64,000 nt of DNA from Ktedonobacter sp. SOSP1-85 (GTDB lineage Bacteria > Chloroflexota > Ktedonobacteria > Ktedonobacterales > Ktedonobacteraceae), in assembly GCF_016587415.1 (NCBI RefSeq), contig NZ_BNJI01000002.1:806001-870000 (forward strand). Reading direction: 5' to 3'. The position numbers and the translations under genes are program-made. The notes under the pieces were generated by a model, which saw nothing but the letters and a program-made list of their open reading frames with translations, searched no databases and was not told where the DNA came from. Positions 26,401 through 34,896 of the stretch are shown piece after piece; position 1 is the stretch's first letter; each line of letters starts with the position of its first letter.

Positions 26401-27458
26401 ACATAACGCCAGCCAGACCTCCTTCTCGCATCGGAGAGAGCCTCTACAGTGCGCTCCTCTACCTCTACCCACGCCAGTTCAGACAAGAGTATGGTCGGCA
26501 TATGTGCCAGGTCTTTCTCGACTGTTATAGGGATGAGCTACGCTACAAGGGTAGTCTAGCGCGCTTCTGGAGTTCCATTTTTTACGACACTATAGCGAGT
26601 GCTGGATCAGAACATATGCATTCTCTGATAGTGCGTTGCAAACGCCTGCTTGGTCTGGAACAACGCCACGCGCTAGCGTCCGCATCCATCAGCCTCAATG
26701 TTGGCTCACTTACCGATATTGGACGCAAACGTGCAGTAAATGAAGATACGATGATCTCTATTGTGCCAGAAGATCCGAATATTATGGCTCATAAAGGAGC
26801 ACTTTTCGTTGTCGCCGATGGTATGGGTGGACATATGAAGGGAGAGGTTGCCAGCAACCTCGCAGTGAAGTATATACATGAGATATATTATCAGGATACC
26901 AGTGAGGATCCACAGGTAGCGTTGTGTCATGCAATTGAAGTCGCCAATCATGAGATATGTCGTCACAACGATGAGCAGTTGGGTAATGAAGAGCAAGAAG
27001 CTCGGAAGAACGGAATGGGAACGACCTGTGTGGCGGCGGTCCTCAAAGACAACTTCATCTACATTGCCAACGTTGGCGACAGCCTGGCTTACATTGTCCG
27101 TGGTAATAGCTTGCTCCAACTTGCGCAAGATCATTCCTGGGTCGCGGAACAGGTACTCCTGGGAAAATTAACGCCCGAAGAGGCAAAAAATCATGATAAG
27201 CGCAATGTCATCACGCGCTGCCTGGGTACTCAAGCCGATGTAGAGGTTTACACAACATCCGAGCCCGCCCAGGATGGTGATATCCTGATTCTCTGTACCG
27301 ACGGGCTACACGCTCTTATCGGCGAAGATGACCTGCGCAGTATTGTGCAACAGTATAGCCCCGAGGAGAGCACACAACGTCTGATCGCGCGAGCAAATGA
27401 GCAAGGCGGACCTGATAATATCACCGCAGTTGTGGTGCACATCTCACTTGCAGCCTAA
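26397..27458 (+). CDS. PP2C phosphatase with PadR-linked permease-prefix-like N-terminus
   Basis: A 353-residue protein. Residues about 95-350 form a PPM/PP2C Ser/Thr phosphatase with its acidic metal ligands: DIGRKRAVNEDT, FVVADGMGGH, GTTCVAAVL, NVGDSLAYIV, ITRCLG and a final GGPDNITAVVV. It should dephosphorylate Ser/Thr targets of Hanks-type kinases. Residues about 14-75 (YSALLYLYPRQFRQEYGRHMCQVF...) resemble the short helical prefix found at the start of PadR-linked ABC permeases (the ADOP type), here joined to a phosphatase instead of a permease. It overlaps padR by four bases and ends before a strong hairpin. Confidence 0.9.
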   Translation: MNITPARPPSRIGESLYSALLYLYPRQFRQEYGRHMCQVFLDCYRDELRYKGSLARFWSSIFYDTIASAGSEHMHSLIVRCKRLLGLEQRHALASASISLNVGSLTDIGRKRAVNEDTMISIVPEDPNIMAHKGALFVVADGMGGHMKGEVASNLAVKYIHEIYYQDTSEDPQVALCHAIEVANHEICRHNDEQLGNEEQEARKNGMGTTCVAAVLKDNFIYIANVGDSLAYIVRGNSLLQLAQDHSWVAEQVLLGKLTPEEAKNHDKRNVITRCLGTQADVEVYTTSEPAQDGDILILCTDGLHALIGEDDLRSIVQQYSPEESTQRLIARANEQGGPDNITAVVVHISLAA

Positions 27459-27472
27459 TTATTCGTAACGCT

Positions 27473-27527
27473 AAAGCAAAAGGAGCGTCTAACTCAAATA
27501 AGATGAGTTAGACGCTCCTTTTGCTTT
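27473..27527. terminator. Bidirectional hairpin terminator
   Basis: Perfect 24-base arms (27473-27496, 27504-27527) and a seven-base loop, between the PP2C gene (+) and a dienelactone hydrolase gene (-). The AAAGCAAAAGG/CCTTTTGCTTT base supplies U-runs in both directions. Confidence 0.8.
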
Positions 27528-27548
27528 GTAGGTTAGCTATAACGCAAT

Positions 27549-28310
27549 TTAGCTATAGCTGGCGATAAAGTTTAACATCTGTCTCCAGGCATCTGATGAA
27601 GCCTCGGCGTAATCGCTGGCACGGCGATCAAAGAAGCTATGGGGAGCGCCCTCGTACACCAGAATCTTTTCCTCGATGCCCTTCTGCTGTAGCTTCGCCT
27701 CCAGCTCGCGCACATCGCTAACGGGAATCCCCTGATCAGCCCCACCAAAGAGACCTAGCACTGGATACACAATTTTATCGGCCTGCTCCAGGGCGGTAGC
27801 GCCGCCACCAAAGGCCCTCTTAAGGCCTGCGTAAAAGGCGATAACGCCCTTAAAACCGAATTCGGAACGAGTGGCAGACTGCAGCGAGAGCGCTCCACCC
27901 ATGCAAAAGCCAACTGGGAAGGTTGCGCCCTGCGCATCAGCATTCTCGCGCAGATAGTTTAATCCAGCCTGCACATCCTGGAAAAAGGTATCCAATTTTA
28001 CCTGCTGCACATGAGGCATAAACTCGAACGACTCGTCGCGTGAAGATATGCCAGCAGTACGACCGAAATAGTCGATAACGATGGCCGAAATGCCAACCTC
28101 CGCGAAACGTAGCGCCAGCTCTTTGTAAAACTGATGTAGGCCTCGCACGTCAGGATAGATGATAACCTGGCCCTTGCCTGGCTTCTCGGGACGCGCAAAG
28201 TAGGCCATAAAACGGGTGCCATCCGCAGAGTTTAAAACTACATCATCACCATGAGCAGCCCCACGTTCGCCATCAGGAATAGGTGGACGCGCATTATCGT
28301 CATAACACAT
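27549..28310 (-). CDS. Dienelactone hydrolase
   Basis: A 253-residue DLH with the true family nucleophile: GFCMGG (Cys) near residue 120, plus YPDVRGLHQFYKEL early on, an acid in LFGGADQGIPV and the final His in EGAPHSFFDRR. It would hydrolyse dienelactones or similar small esters in the cytoplasm. Start 28310 has AAGGAG upstream. Its 5' region can fold into a branched structure (see 28336-28426), and a palindrome of the parA type lies farther upstream. Confidence 0.92.
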   Translation of the reverse strand: MCYDDNARPPIPDGERGAAHGDDVVLNSADGTRFMAYFARPEKPGKGQVIIYPDVRGLHQFYKELALRFAEVGISAIVIDYFGRTAGISSRDESFEFMPHVQQVKLDTFFQDVQAGLNYLRENADAQGATFPVGFCMGGALSLQSATRSEFGFKGVIAFYAGLKRAFGGGATALEQADKIVYPVLGLFGGADQGIPVSDVRELEAKLQQKGIEEKILVYEGAPHSFFDRRASDYAEASSDAWRQMLNFIASYS

Positions 28311-28335
28311 TTATAGATTCTCCTTCTTAACTAAG

Positions 28336-28426
28336 ACACAATCAAGAGATGTTTTTCTGCTAGAAAAACAGCATCTCGACTTTTTCCTCACGTATAAGTA
28401 AATGGAAAAAGTAACGTCTCTTGTGT
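28336..28426 (-). promoter_or_regulatory. Three-stem structured leader of the dienelactone hydrolase gene
   Basis: An outer stem (ACACAA 28336-28341 with TTGTGT 28421-28426, continued by GAGA/TCTC) encloses two hairpins: GTTTTTCT-gct-AGAAAAAC (28351-28369, framed by GAT/ATC) and ACTTTTTCC...GGAAAAAGT (28379-28387 with 28403-28411). As RNA this is a three-way junction in the likely 5' leader of the minus-strand gene starting at 28310. It might be a cis-acting RNA or overlapping terminators; not a known riboswitch to my eye. Confidence 0.35.
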
Positions 28427-28567
28427 TGCACCGACTGTATAGGCCAGTCTGATAACCGGGAGATGATATTTATATTATCTCCCATAGGTTACTTCAAATA
28501 CAACTACATTATGAAGCGCCAGGCAAGATAAACACGCTTTAAACATACATTTTCGCCGGAGATAAGC

Positions 28568-28637
28568 CAGCCGGGTTGTCAATTTTGCCCGCAATGGTTT
28601 CGTGAAACCATTGCGGGCAAAATTGACAACCCGGCTG
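28568..28637. repeat. 70-bp palindrome with parA-type core (candidate parS)
   Basis: Perfect 34-base arms (28568-28601, 28604-28637) around GT. The centre TGGTTTCGTGAAACCA (28595-28610) has the same TGGTTTC-NN-GAAACCA pattern as palindromes upstream of parA (35994-36009) and after the initiator gene (43265-43280). It lies upstream of two divergent genes, so it is not placed as a terminator. Confidence 0.5.
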
Positions 28638-28795
28638 TAATCTTTATTACTTGGCGGTAAACACCAATCCTCGAACAACTTGACACGAATCGTCGAACAG
28701 ACTGGCTCTGCGCTTTTGCTTGCATTGCTGTGTCTCTTCTGAATATACTTGGGACAGAAATGGATTGGCCTTGAGTACTAAGGAGAAGAAATGAG

Positions 28796-29377
28796 ATGCA
28801 ATCCCGTATCCCGGAAATCGCGTCGGGTATCATGAACCAACGCGAACAGCAGACGAAGGACCAGTTAGCGCGATTGTTTGAGCAGTATGCTCTGGATAAA
28901 TGTTTGTATACCGAGCACATACAGATTGATGAAAGGGCTATCCCGCACAGCCATCCCGTGCTCACACTCAATACACCCTATCCTCCTGACGATCCTCAGG
29001 CATTGCTTGCGAAGTATATTCATGAGCAGATCCACTGGTTTGTCCTGCTTGTTGAAAAAGCGGAAGACGCATATAAAGCAATGGGGATATTTCGTCAGAT
29101 GCATCCTGATTTGCCGGTCGGTTTTCCAGATGGGTGCAGGGATGGGCAGTCGAATTATCTGCATATTGAGGTGAACTATCTGGAATATATGGGCCTGATC
29201 GAACTCTTTGGAAGCGAGGCCGCGAGCCAGGTAATCGAGCGCAAAGACTACTACAAAAAGATCTACGAAACTATCCTTCACGATACAGAAAAGGTTGCGC
29301 AGGTGATGACGCATCATGAGCTCATTCTGCCAGAGCATCCACCAGAGCAACGTGATTTTCTTCATCTGGGAGCATAA
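28796..29377 (+). CDS. Unknown protein with HExxH-like motif
   Basis: A 193-residue soluble protein with no family I recognise. Around residue 75-80 it has YIHEQIHWF, which fits the HExxH zinc-ligand motif of zincin metallopeptidases, and later HIEVNYLEYMG that might provide a third ligand. The rest is polar and helical (DYYKKIYETILHDTEKVAQVM). AAGGAG lies about a dozen bases before ATG 28796. Metallohydrolase activity is only a motif-based possibility. An IS starts 140 bases downstream. Confidence 0.7.
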   Translation: MQSRIPEIASGIMNQREQQTKDQLARLFEQYALDKCLYTEHIQIDERAIPHSHPVLTLNTPYPPDDPQALLAKYIHEQIHWFVLLVEKAEDAYKAMGIFRQMHPDLPVGFPDGCRDGQSNYLHIEVNYLEYMGLIELFGSEAASQVIERKDYYKKIYETILHDTEKVAQVMTHHELILPEHPPEQRDFLHLGA

Positions 29378-29614
29378 TCGGCGAAAACACGATGCATTTT
29401 GACCGCAACGTCCATGGATCCTGTGGTTCGTGATGATGATAAAGGATGCGGTTCATTGTTTGGCACATCTGCACATTCCCCTTTGGTTATGAGTTTGCAA
29501 ACACGCTCTAGTACTAGTATCCGGTGCGAAACGCACAAGTTGGCTTGAAAAGCAGCTTAGTAGCAACCTATCGGTTTTTGAAGTGATAGGTTGCTTTTCT
29601 GTCTCATGGATGGA

Positions 29615-31054
29615 TCATGCTCTCCTTAGGGCTGCCTGCTTCTTCGCGGCTTTGGTGACTTGCGCTTGGGCAATATGGCGCAGATTACTGGCAATGATTG
29701 CGAAGCCAATCCACCGTTGCATCCCTTCCTGCCCGTGATAGGCACATGTACACAATCCATAATCGCGTCGCAAGCTGGCAATTCTGCCCTCGATGCCCGC
29801 ACGCCATCGATAGGCTCGCTTCCAGCGCCGCGTCCGTTCTACCGCTTGCCGCAGAGGTGAAACCTTCCCTACTGCTGGGATGGCCACCACCTCGACTCCT
29901 GCCGTGAGAGCTTGTATCTCGGTGTTCGCGGAATGAACCCCACGATCTCCAGTGAGCATCCTTGGGGGATGATCAAAGAGACGATGATGGTGATCCAACG
30001 CCTGGAGCCCTTGTCCATGCTCATGCGGTGACTCCAGGATCTGGAACCGGGTCACGATTCCTCCCTCCACCTCGTCGAGCACGACCTGTCGGCCAAACTC
30101 TACAGGTGCAGCACCTTTGTGGCGCGGAATGAGACGCGTGTGAGGTTCGAACAGGCTGAGCACTTTGTCGTGAGAGGCCGCCTGCTTGCCTTCCAAGACC
30201 CTGGTGCGTGCCTGGATGATGACACGTTCGACCAGAGGGAGAAGGGGCTGAACCTCAGCCAGCAGGCGCTCTGCCTGCTTCTCAGCCTGGTGGATCAAGT
30301 GCGTTCTCACCTGCTTGGCTTGCCGCACCATCTGCTCCGTTGTGGTGATCAACTGCTGATAGAGGGTTCTCAGTTGGTCAGCTTGCCGTTCCTGCTGCTG
30401 TTTCCCCGCCTCTGCTCTTCGCACGAGTCGATGGAGCTTTTGGGCTACCTGACGCGCACTTCGTACTCGCGAGCGGCAGACCTCTGCCGTTTTAGCGAGT
30501 GTGCCTTCCACCAGGGGTTTAGCTCGCGCGACGAAGCGGGAAAGCACCCGGACGCTATCGACCAGGAGGCCGCTATCAGTTGGATGATGGATGTTGGTCT
30601 GCACACAGGTGCCATCCAGACGCAGTTTCCTCCCTTTGATCACCTTTGCTTGAGCGGCAAGCTCAACCACTCGATCGTTGAGCGCATGCATGGTGTCAGG
30701 ACGGATGAAGTGTGCCCAACGAATCAAGGTGGTATCATCGGGAACATGCTCAAAGTAGACGCGAGAGAACCAGCATAGCACCAAGCTATCATTGACCCGG
30801 TCCTCGGTTTCCTGGAAGCTCCATTGATAGAGGTGTTTGACGATGAGCAGGCGCACGATGACTTCCACCGGCGTCGAGTGACGACCACACCCGAGCGTTC
30901 GGGGATGCCGCCGCGCCAGATCCGCTTTTACTTGGCTGAAGAGCCTATCGTCGTCGAGGAGTCTATCCAGCTGTCTGAGCACGGGATCGGTCTGAGCTGC
31001 CACCTGAGGAACCCGAGCAAACACATCTTCTTCGGCATACCTCTCAATCAGCAT
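29615..31054 (-). CDS. ISNCY-type DDE transposase
   Basis: A 479-residue transposase with an N-terminal DUF772-like helical domain (RHSTPVEVIVRLLIVKHLYQW, VPDDTTLIRW) and an RNase H-fold catalytic core: Asp in KLRLDGTCVQTNIHHPTD, Asp in MLTGDRGVHS and Glu in AGIEGRIASLRRDYGL. A long coiled-coil insert (residues about 195-280) separates the first and second Asp, as in IS1182/ISNCY relatives. AGGAGG lies before the start. The frame is uninterrupted, so it may be active. Confidence 0.9.
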   Translation of the reverse strand: MLIERYAEEDVFARVPQVAAQTDPVLRQLDRLLDDDRLFSQVKADLARRHPRTLGCGRHSTPVEVIVRLLIVKHLYQWSFQETEDRVNDSLVLCWFSRVYFEHVPDDTTLIRWAHFIRPDTMHALNDRVVELAAQAKVIKGRKLRLDGTCVQTNIHHPTDSGLLVDSVRVLSRFVARAKPLVEGTLAKTAEVCRSRVRSARQVAQKLHRLVRRAEAGKQQQERQADQLRTLYQQLITTTEQMVRQAKQVRTHLIHQAEKQAERLLAEVQPLLPLVERVIIQARTRVLEGKQAASHDKVLSLFEPHTRLIPRHKGAAPVEFGRQVVLDEVEGGIVTRFQILESPHEHGQGLQALDHHHRLFDHPPRMLTGDRGVHSANTEIQALTAGVEVVAIPAVGKVSPLRQAVERTRRWKRAYRWRAGIEGRIASLRRDYGLCTCAYHGQEGMQRWIGFAIIASNLRHIAQAQVTKAAKKQAALRRA

Positions 31055-31072
31055 CGTGCCTACCTCCTGTAC

Positions 31073-31530
31073 TTATCCTTCCTTGGGAGTCTTCCTCTTC
31101 GTCTGCGTCTTGCGGCCTCCCTTGGATTGCGTGAAGACTCTGACCACACGTTCAGTGATCTCCTGCCTTGTTTCAGGCTGGATGAGTTGTACCCAACGAA
31201 GAAGGGTGGTATTGTCTGGGACTCGCGAGTCTGGAATCCGACAAAACCACTGCAACAGTGGGCTCTCGCGAACCTGCTTTTCCGTTTGCTCAAAGCCCCA
31301 ATTGAAGAACTGTTTGAGGACAAACAATCTCAGGATCACTTCCACAGGCGTGGAGTGACGTCCGTGCTGGCTGGTCAACCGATAGCGTCGTGCCAGGTCC
31401 GCTCGGACGTGTCCAGCAGGTCCTCATCGTCGAGCAACCCATCCAATCGTTTGAACAGAACGTCGCTCCTCGTGACCTCCTCAGGTGCCTGAGCGAGCTC
31501 CTCATCGAAGGGAGCACGTGTAATGAGCAT
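31073..31530 (-). pseudogene. Frameshifted N-terminal piece of a related transposase
   Basis: From ATG 31530 the minus strand encodes MLITRAPFDEELAQAPEEV and DVLFKRLDGLLDDEDLLD, then stops; the homology continues in another frame (HGRHSTPVEVILRLFVLKQFFNW, VPDNTTLLRWVQ) and ends near 31073. It parallels the first 120 residues of the intact transposase next to it at clearly lower than full identity, so it comes from a sibling IS. Its own ribosome site (GGAGGGAAAGG) survives next to the terminal repeat. Confidence 0.8.
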
Positions 31531-31709
31531 ACCCTTTCCCTCCTCTAGAGCTTGTTTTCCACCTCATTTATGTATTTTACCACCAATTTCACTTCACATT
31601 CCTGATCCTGAGTCGTCTCAACAGCCTGTTTTGCACCGGATACTAGTACTACAGTGACAGTTAGTGGGAAACCGTTATAGACTGCTTCCAAGAGGAGAAG
31701 CAGAGAACC

Positions 31710-32885
31710 ATGGAAGAACAAGGTAACGGAGAAAACACGGAAGAAGAACTGTTGCAGTGGGCAGCAGCAGAATTGGATCAGGTCCAGGCACGCATCGGAC
31801 CGCGCTTTCGTCATGCTGAGGCACGCCTACGGGCAGGTCGCTTCCTCCAGGCTCTACTGGCCCCGGTGGAAAGTAAGAATGGGTGGCAGATGGCTGAAGA
31901 ACTGGGCGAGCAAGGTCCGCGTGCGGTACAGCGGCTATTAGGAGAGGCGGACTGGGATGAGGAGGTGGTCTGCGATGATCTGCGAGCGTATGTGATCGAG
32001 CACGTGGGAGACAACGGAGGGATTCTGGTTGTCGATAAAACGGGCTTTCTCAAAAAAGGAAAGAAATCCGCAGGGTCTCTCGGCAGTACAGTGGGACTAC
32101 CGGGCGGCGGGAGAACAGCCAGATCGGCGTCTTTCTGCTCTATGCCAGCGCCAAAGGCGCGGCGTTTGTAGATCGAGCCCTCTATTTGCCAGAAGAATGG
32201 ACGAGCGATCGCGTCCGTTGCCGAGAAGCGGATATTCCCGACGAGGTCAGCTTTGCCACGAAAGGAGCGCTCGCCAGACAGATGCTCTCGCGGGCGTTTG
32301 CTGCAGGTGTGCCAGCCGAGTGGGTGGTGGGAGATACCGTCTACGGATATGATGAATTGTGTCTCTGGCTGGACTGCCAGCAGAAGAACTACGTGATGGC
32401 AGTCCCAGAAACGTATGTCGTGTGGGTGGCTGGACGCCAACAACCCATCGGGCTACTGGCCTTACTGTTACCACAGGAGGCATGGGTAGTGCTCTCGGCG
32501 GGAGAGGAAAGCAAGGGCCCGCGCCTCTATGAGAGGGCTTGGCTGCAGTTGCCAGAGCAAACTGAGAGAGGCAACGAGCGCAGGCGCTGGATCTTGATCC
32601 GCCGCAGTTTGGCAGACCCGAGTAAGCGAGCATACTATCGCGTGGCGGCCCCGCTCCCACAACGCTTCCTGATCTCGTGCGGGTGGCTGGCAGTCGCTGG
32701 AAAATCGAAGAGGCTTGGAAGAAGCCAAGGGAGAAGTCGGATTGGATCAGTATAAAGTGCGCTGTTTTCGGGCCTGGTATCGTTTTGTCACCCTCGCGCT
32801 CTTGGCTCACGCCATCCTGGTGGTGCGGGCTCAAGCCAATGAGCAGGAAAAAAAAGTGGAACAGACTGGGCAGCTCTCCGGCTAA
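31710..32885 (+). pseudogene. IS701-family transposase, frameshifted
   Basis: The reading starts at ATG 31710 (MEEQGNGENTEEELLQW...) and carries the first catalytic region LVVDKTGFLKKGKKSAG. After about 32085 the family sequence continues in another frame (TTGRRENSQIGVFLLYAS, DRALYLPEEWTSD, WVVGDTVYGYD) and, near 32690, in a third (IEEAWKEAKGEVGLDQYKVR). At least two frameshifts make it inactive unless repaired by frameshifting. The tail of the family (LSVSVLRRLIHIL, WWSRFRRGHQAKARAYH) lies in the following frame. Confidence 0.85.
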
Positions 32886-32905
32886 GTGTTTCTGTACTAC
32901 GCCGG

Positions 32906-33349
32906 TTGATCCACATTCTGCGGGAGCCAGAGGTGCGACGCGGACGGCGACTTTGGTGGTCACGCTTCCGTCGGGGACATCAGGCCAAAGCCAGAGCGTA
33001 CCATATACAACGCCGCGCGTGTCAGGCGCCTCTGGCTCCTTCCCTGCTTCCCGAGGCGATCCGATTGCCCGATTTGCCAACTCTCACGGATGCCCAAAGG
33101 GAGCAACTTCGTCCGCTTCTGCGCGGGCAGAAGCCTCCCACAGGCCGACCAGCCACTGATCATCGTCTGGTGATAGAGGGCATGCTGTGGGTCGTGCGCA
33201 CTGGCTCGTCCTGGCGTGAGTTGCCCGAACGCTTTGGACCCTGGTCCACTATGGCGAGTCGCTATCAACGTTGGTGTAAAGCGGGCCTCTGGACGCAAAT
33301 CTTGCACGTCTTGCAGGCCCACGAGGTCCCCGTTTCCTCGTCAGCTTGA
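32906..33349 (+). pseudogene. IS701 C-terminal tail fused to IS5-type DUF4096 segment
   Basis: One open frame reads the IS701 tail (WWSRFRRGHQAKARAYHIQ) and continues without a stop into LPTLTDAQREQLRPLL, LVIEGMLWVVRTGSSWRELPERFGPW and RYQRWCKAGLWTQIL, which is the N-terminal DUF4096 helix-turn-helix region of IS5-family transposases. The IS5 catalytic domain is absent and the frame ends before the right terminal repeat. Either a chimera formed by recombination or an accessory DNA-binding tail kept by this IS type. Confidence 0.7.
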
Positions 33350-33375
33350 ACCTTTAACTGTCACTGTAGTACTAG

Positions 33376-33698
33376 CCCATGCGATTCATAGCTACTATGG
33401 TAGTATGCAACTGCTGGATTACCAGGAACAACCACTATGGGTAGTCAATGAGGGTGAATATCACATCATAAATACCTTTGATCTGACGGTTGATCAACTT
33501 TTTTAAGAAATACGCTTTAGCCCATGGACAGTAAAGAATGTGCTTGATTTCTATGCGATACGTTATAGCTATGAGGATACTATATATTTTCCAGATGACT
33601 TCACTGAGCATTCTGGCGGCATTAGTTTCACCCATGATATGGGGGTCGCCAACGTCTTCTCTCCTCCCCACTACTCAGCATCAGAAATGCTTGCTTGA
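33376..33698 (+). pseudogene. GH52-like (beta-xylosidase) C-terminal remnant
   Basis: Right after the IS the frame reads AHAIHSYYGSMQLLD, PLWVVNEGEYHIINTFDLTVDQLF, an in-frame TAA near 33505, then EIRFSPWTVKNVLDFYAIRYSY and HSGGISFTHDMGVANVFSPPHYS to a TGA at 33696-33698. These segments resemble the central part of GH52 beta-xylosidases. The 5' part is missing at the IS and the 3' part ends in a hairpin, so this is a fragment with at least one nonsense change. Confidence 0.6.
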
Positions 33699-33764
33699 AG
33701 CAACTTAAAAAGGAGCAGACATACGCGGAATGCGTATGTCTGCTCCTTTTTAAGTTGCTTCAAG
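33694..33764. terminator. Perfect 33-bp-arm hairpin at the parB 3' end
   Basis: Arms 33694-33726 and 33732-33764 are perfect with a five-base loop. It lies six bases after the parB stop (minus strand) and overlaps the end of the GH52 remnant, so it separates the partition operon from the IS region. AAAAAGG/CCTTTTT in the arms gives short U-runs. Confidence 0.75.
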
Positions 33765-33769
33765 AAAAG

Positions 33770-34837
33770 TTACTTCACAGAGCTGACTATTTGCTGCACC
33801 ATATCCTGAATTTGTAGCAAGAGATCGTGCTCTTCTTCAAAGATTTCTTCATCATCACTTCTGGCGGACATTAACCTCTGGTAGTCGCTCAGGTAGCGCA
33901 GAATCGTCTTAAGCTTTGTCTTACGCACACGCTCTTGAGACATGTTGGTAACCTTAGAAGGTTCACCTTGATCACTTTCACTGAGGCGCTCTCTGGCAGA
34001 AGCCGATACTGAACTCTGTTCAGCAGAGACGCTTATTTCACTTGCCAGTACAGCATTTACATTGGCACTTGTAGCACTCTCATCCTCAGCCAGCAGACCT
34101 TCACGTTTTCGACGCTTGAGTTCTTCAATATATCCGGGAAGGTCTTCAGTCGTCAGCTTTCTATTAAGCAGCTGCGCAATAATCTGAGCACGCTCTGTGA
34201 CATCTTCAATATCAAGCAGGTAGATGACAGCACGCATACTATCTGTCTTCATCTCGACAAAAGCCTGGATATCTGCCGGTGCTTTTGCCAGGCGCAGACG
34301 GTTGCGTACATAACCACGATCTTTCTTAATCGCGCTTGCAACCTCTACCTGAGTCAGTCCCATCTGGTCAATCATAATCAAGAAAAGCTTGCCCTCTTCC
34401 AAAGGTGAGAGATCTTCGCGCTGAATATTCTCTGTCGCGGCCAGAGTAGCCATATCTTGATCAGACCATGAATGAACAATAACCGGCAGTTTCTTGAGGC
34501 CCGCTCGCTTAGCGGCTTCGCGCCGTCGATGGCCAGCAGTTAATTGATAAGTGCCAGGACGTTGAGGGTGAGGGCGCGCAACCAACACGCCCTGGAAGCC
34601 GTGGCTAGCAATAGTCTCTGAAAGCTGCTGCAGGCTCTCTTCCTCCATGGCTACACGCGGCTGAAAAGGATTATCAAACAACAAATCGATATCGATTTGT
34701 TGGGGCTGCTTTTCGTGAAGCAAGCGCTGCTCTTCTTCCTGAACCTTGGAAGTAAAAATGCTTGAAGCAAGGCCATTGGCGGTTGCTGTCCTGAGGTAAC
34801 CTACATCTAAGGCTGATTTTTTAGATCTCCCTGGCAC
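33770..34837 (-). CDS. parB: ParB-type partition protein
   Basis: A 355-residue ParB/Spo0J. The N-terminal nuclease-like CTPase domain shows IDIDLLFDNPFQPR, TAGHRRREAAKRAG (the conserved GxRRxxA box) and ATENIQREDLSPLEEG; the helix-turn-helix is MGLTQVEVASAIKKDRGYVRNRL. A Ser/Glu-rich linker and a C-terminal helical dimerisation segment follow. It would load on parS sites and slide as a CTP clamp. AGGAGGA precedes ATG 34837; parA is 59 bases upstream on the same strand. The operon is not next to gidB/mnmG-type genes, as chromosomal parAB usually is, favouring a plasmid or secondary replicon. Confidence 0.95.
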   Translation of the reverse strand: MPGRSKKSALDVGYLRTATANGLASSIFTSKVQEEEQRLLHEKQPQQIDIDLLFDNPFQPRVAMEEESLQQLSETIASHGFQGVLVARPHPQRPGTYQLTAGHRRREAAKRAGLKKLPVIVHSWSDQDMATLAATENIQREDLSPLEEGKLFLIMIDQMGLTQVEVASAIKKDRGYVRNRLRLAKAPADIQAFVEMKTDSMRAVIYLLDIEDVTERAQIIAQLLNRKLTTEDLPGYIEELKRRKREGLLAEDESATSANVNAVLASEISVSAEQSSVSASARERLSESDQGEPSKVTNMSQERVRKTKLKTILRYLSDYQRLMSARSDDEEIFEEEHDLLLQIQDMVQQIVSSVK

Positions 34838-34896
34838 ACGTTCCTCCTAGCGTTTAACGGTTTCAATAGCAGAGAAAGCTCGATTGAACAGTGTAA

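Larger units (their letters stand above)
29518..31642 (-). mobile_element. ISNCY/IS1182-like insertion sequence in a CTAG target
   Basis: The ends are inverted repeats: TATCCGGTGCGAAAC (29518-29532) and its near complement GTTTTGCACCGGATA (31628-31642). CTAG lies just outside both ends (29514-29517 and 31643-31646), fitting a 4-bp target duplication. Inside are an intact transposase gene and, upstream of it, a frameshifted N-terminal piece of a related transposase, so the element is a hybrid. Confidence 0.75.
31647..33371 (+). mobile_element. IS701-like element in a CTAG target, directly abutting the previous IS
   Basis: Terminal inverted repeats TACTACAGTGACAGTTA (31647-31663) and TAACTGTCACTGTAGTA (33355-33371) are perfect over 17 bases. 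CTAG flanks both sides (31643-31646 and 33372-33375), matching the YTAR target duplication of the IS701 family. The left CTAG is shared with the neighbouring IS, so two elements stand in series. Contents are a frameshifted IS701 transposase joined to an IS5-type segment. Confidence 0.8.
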
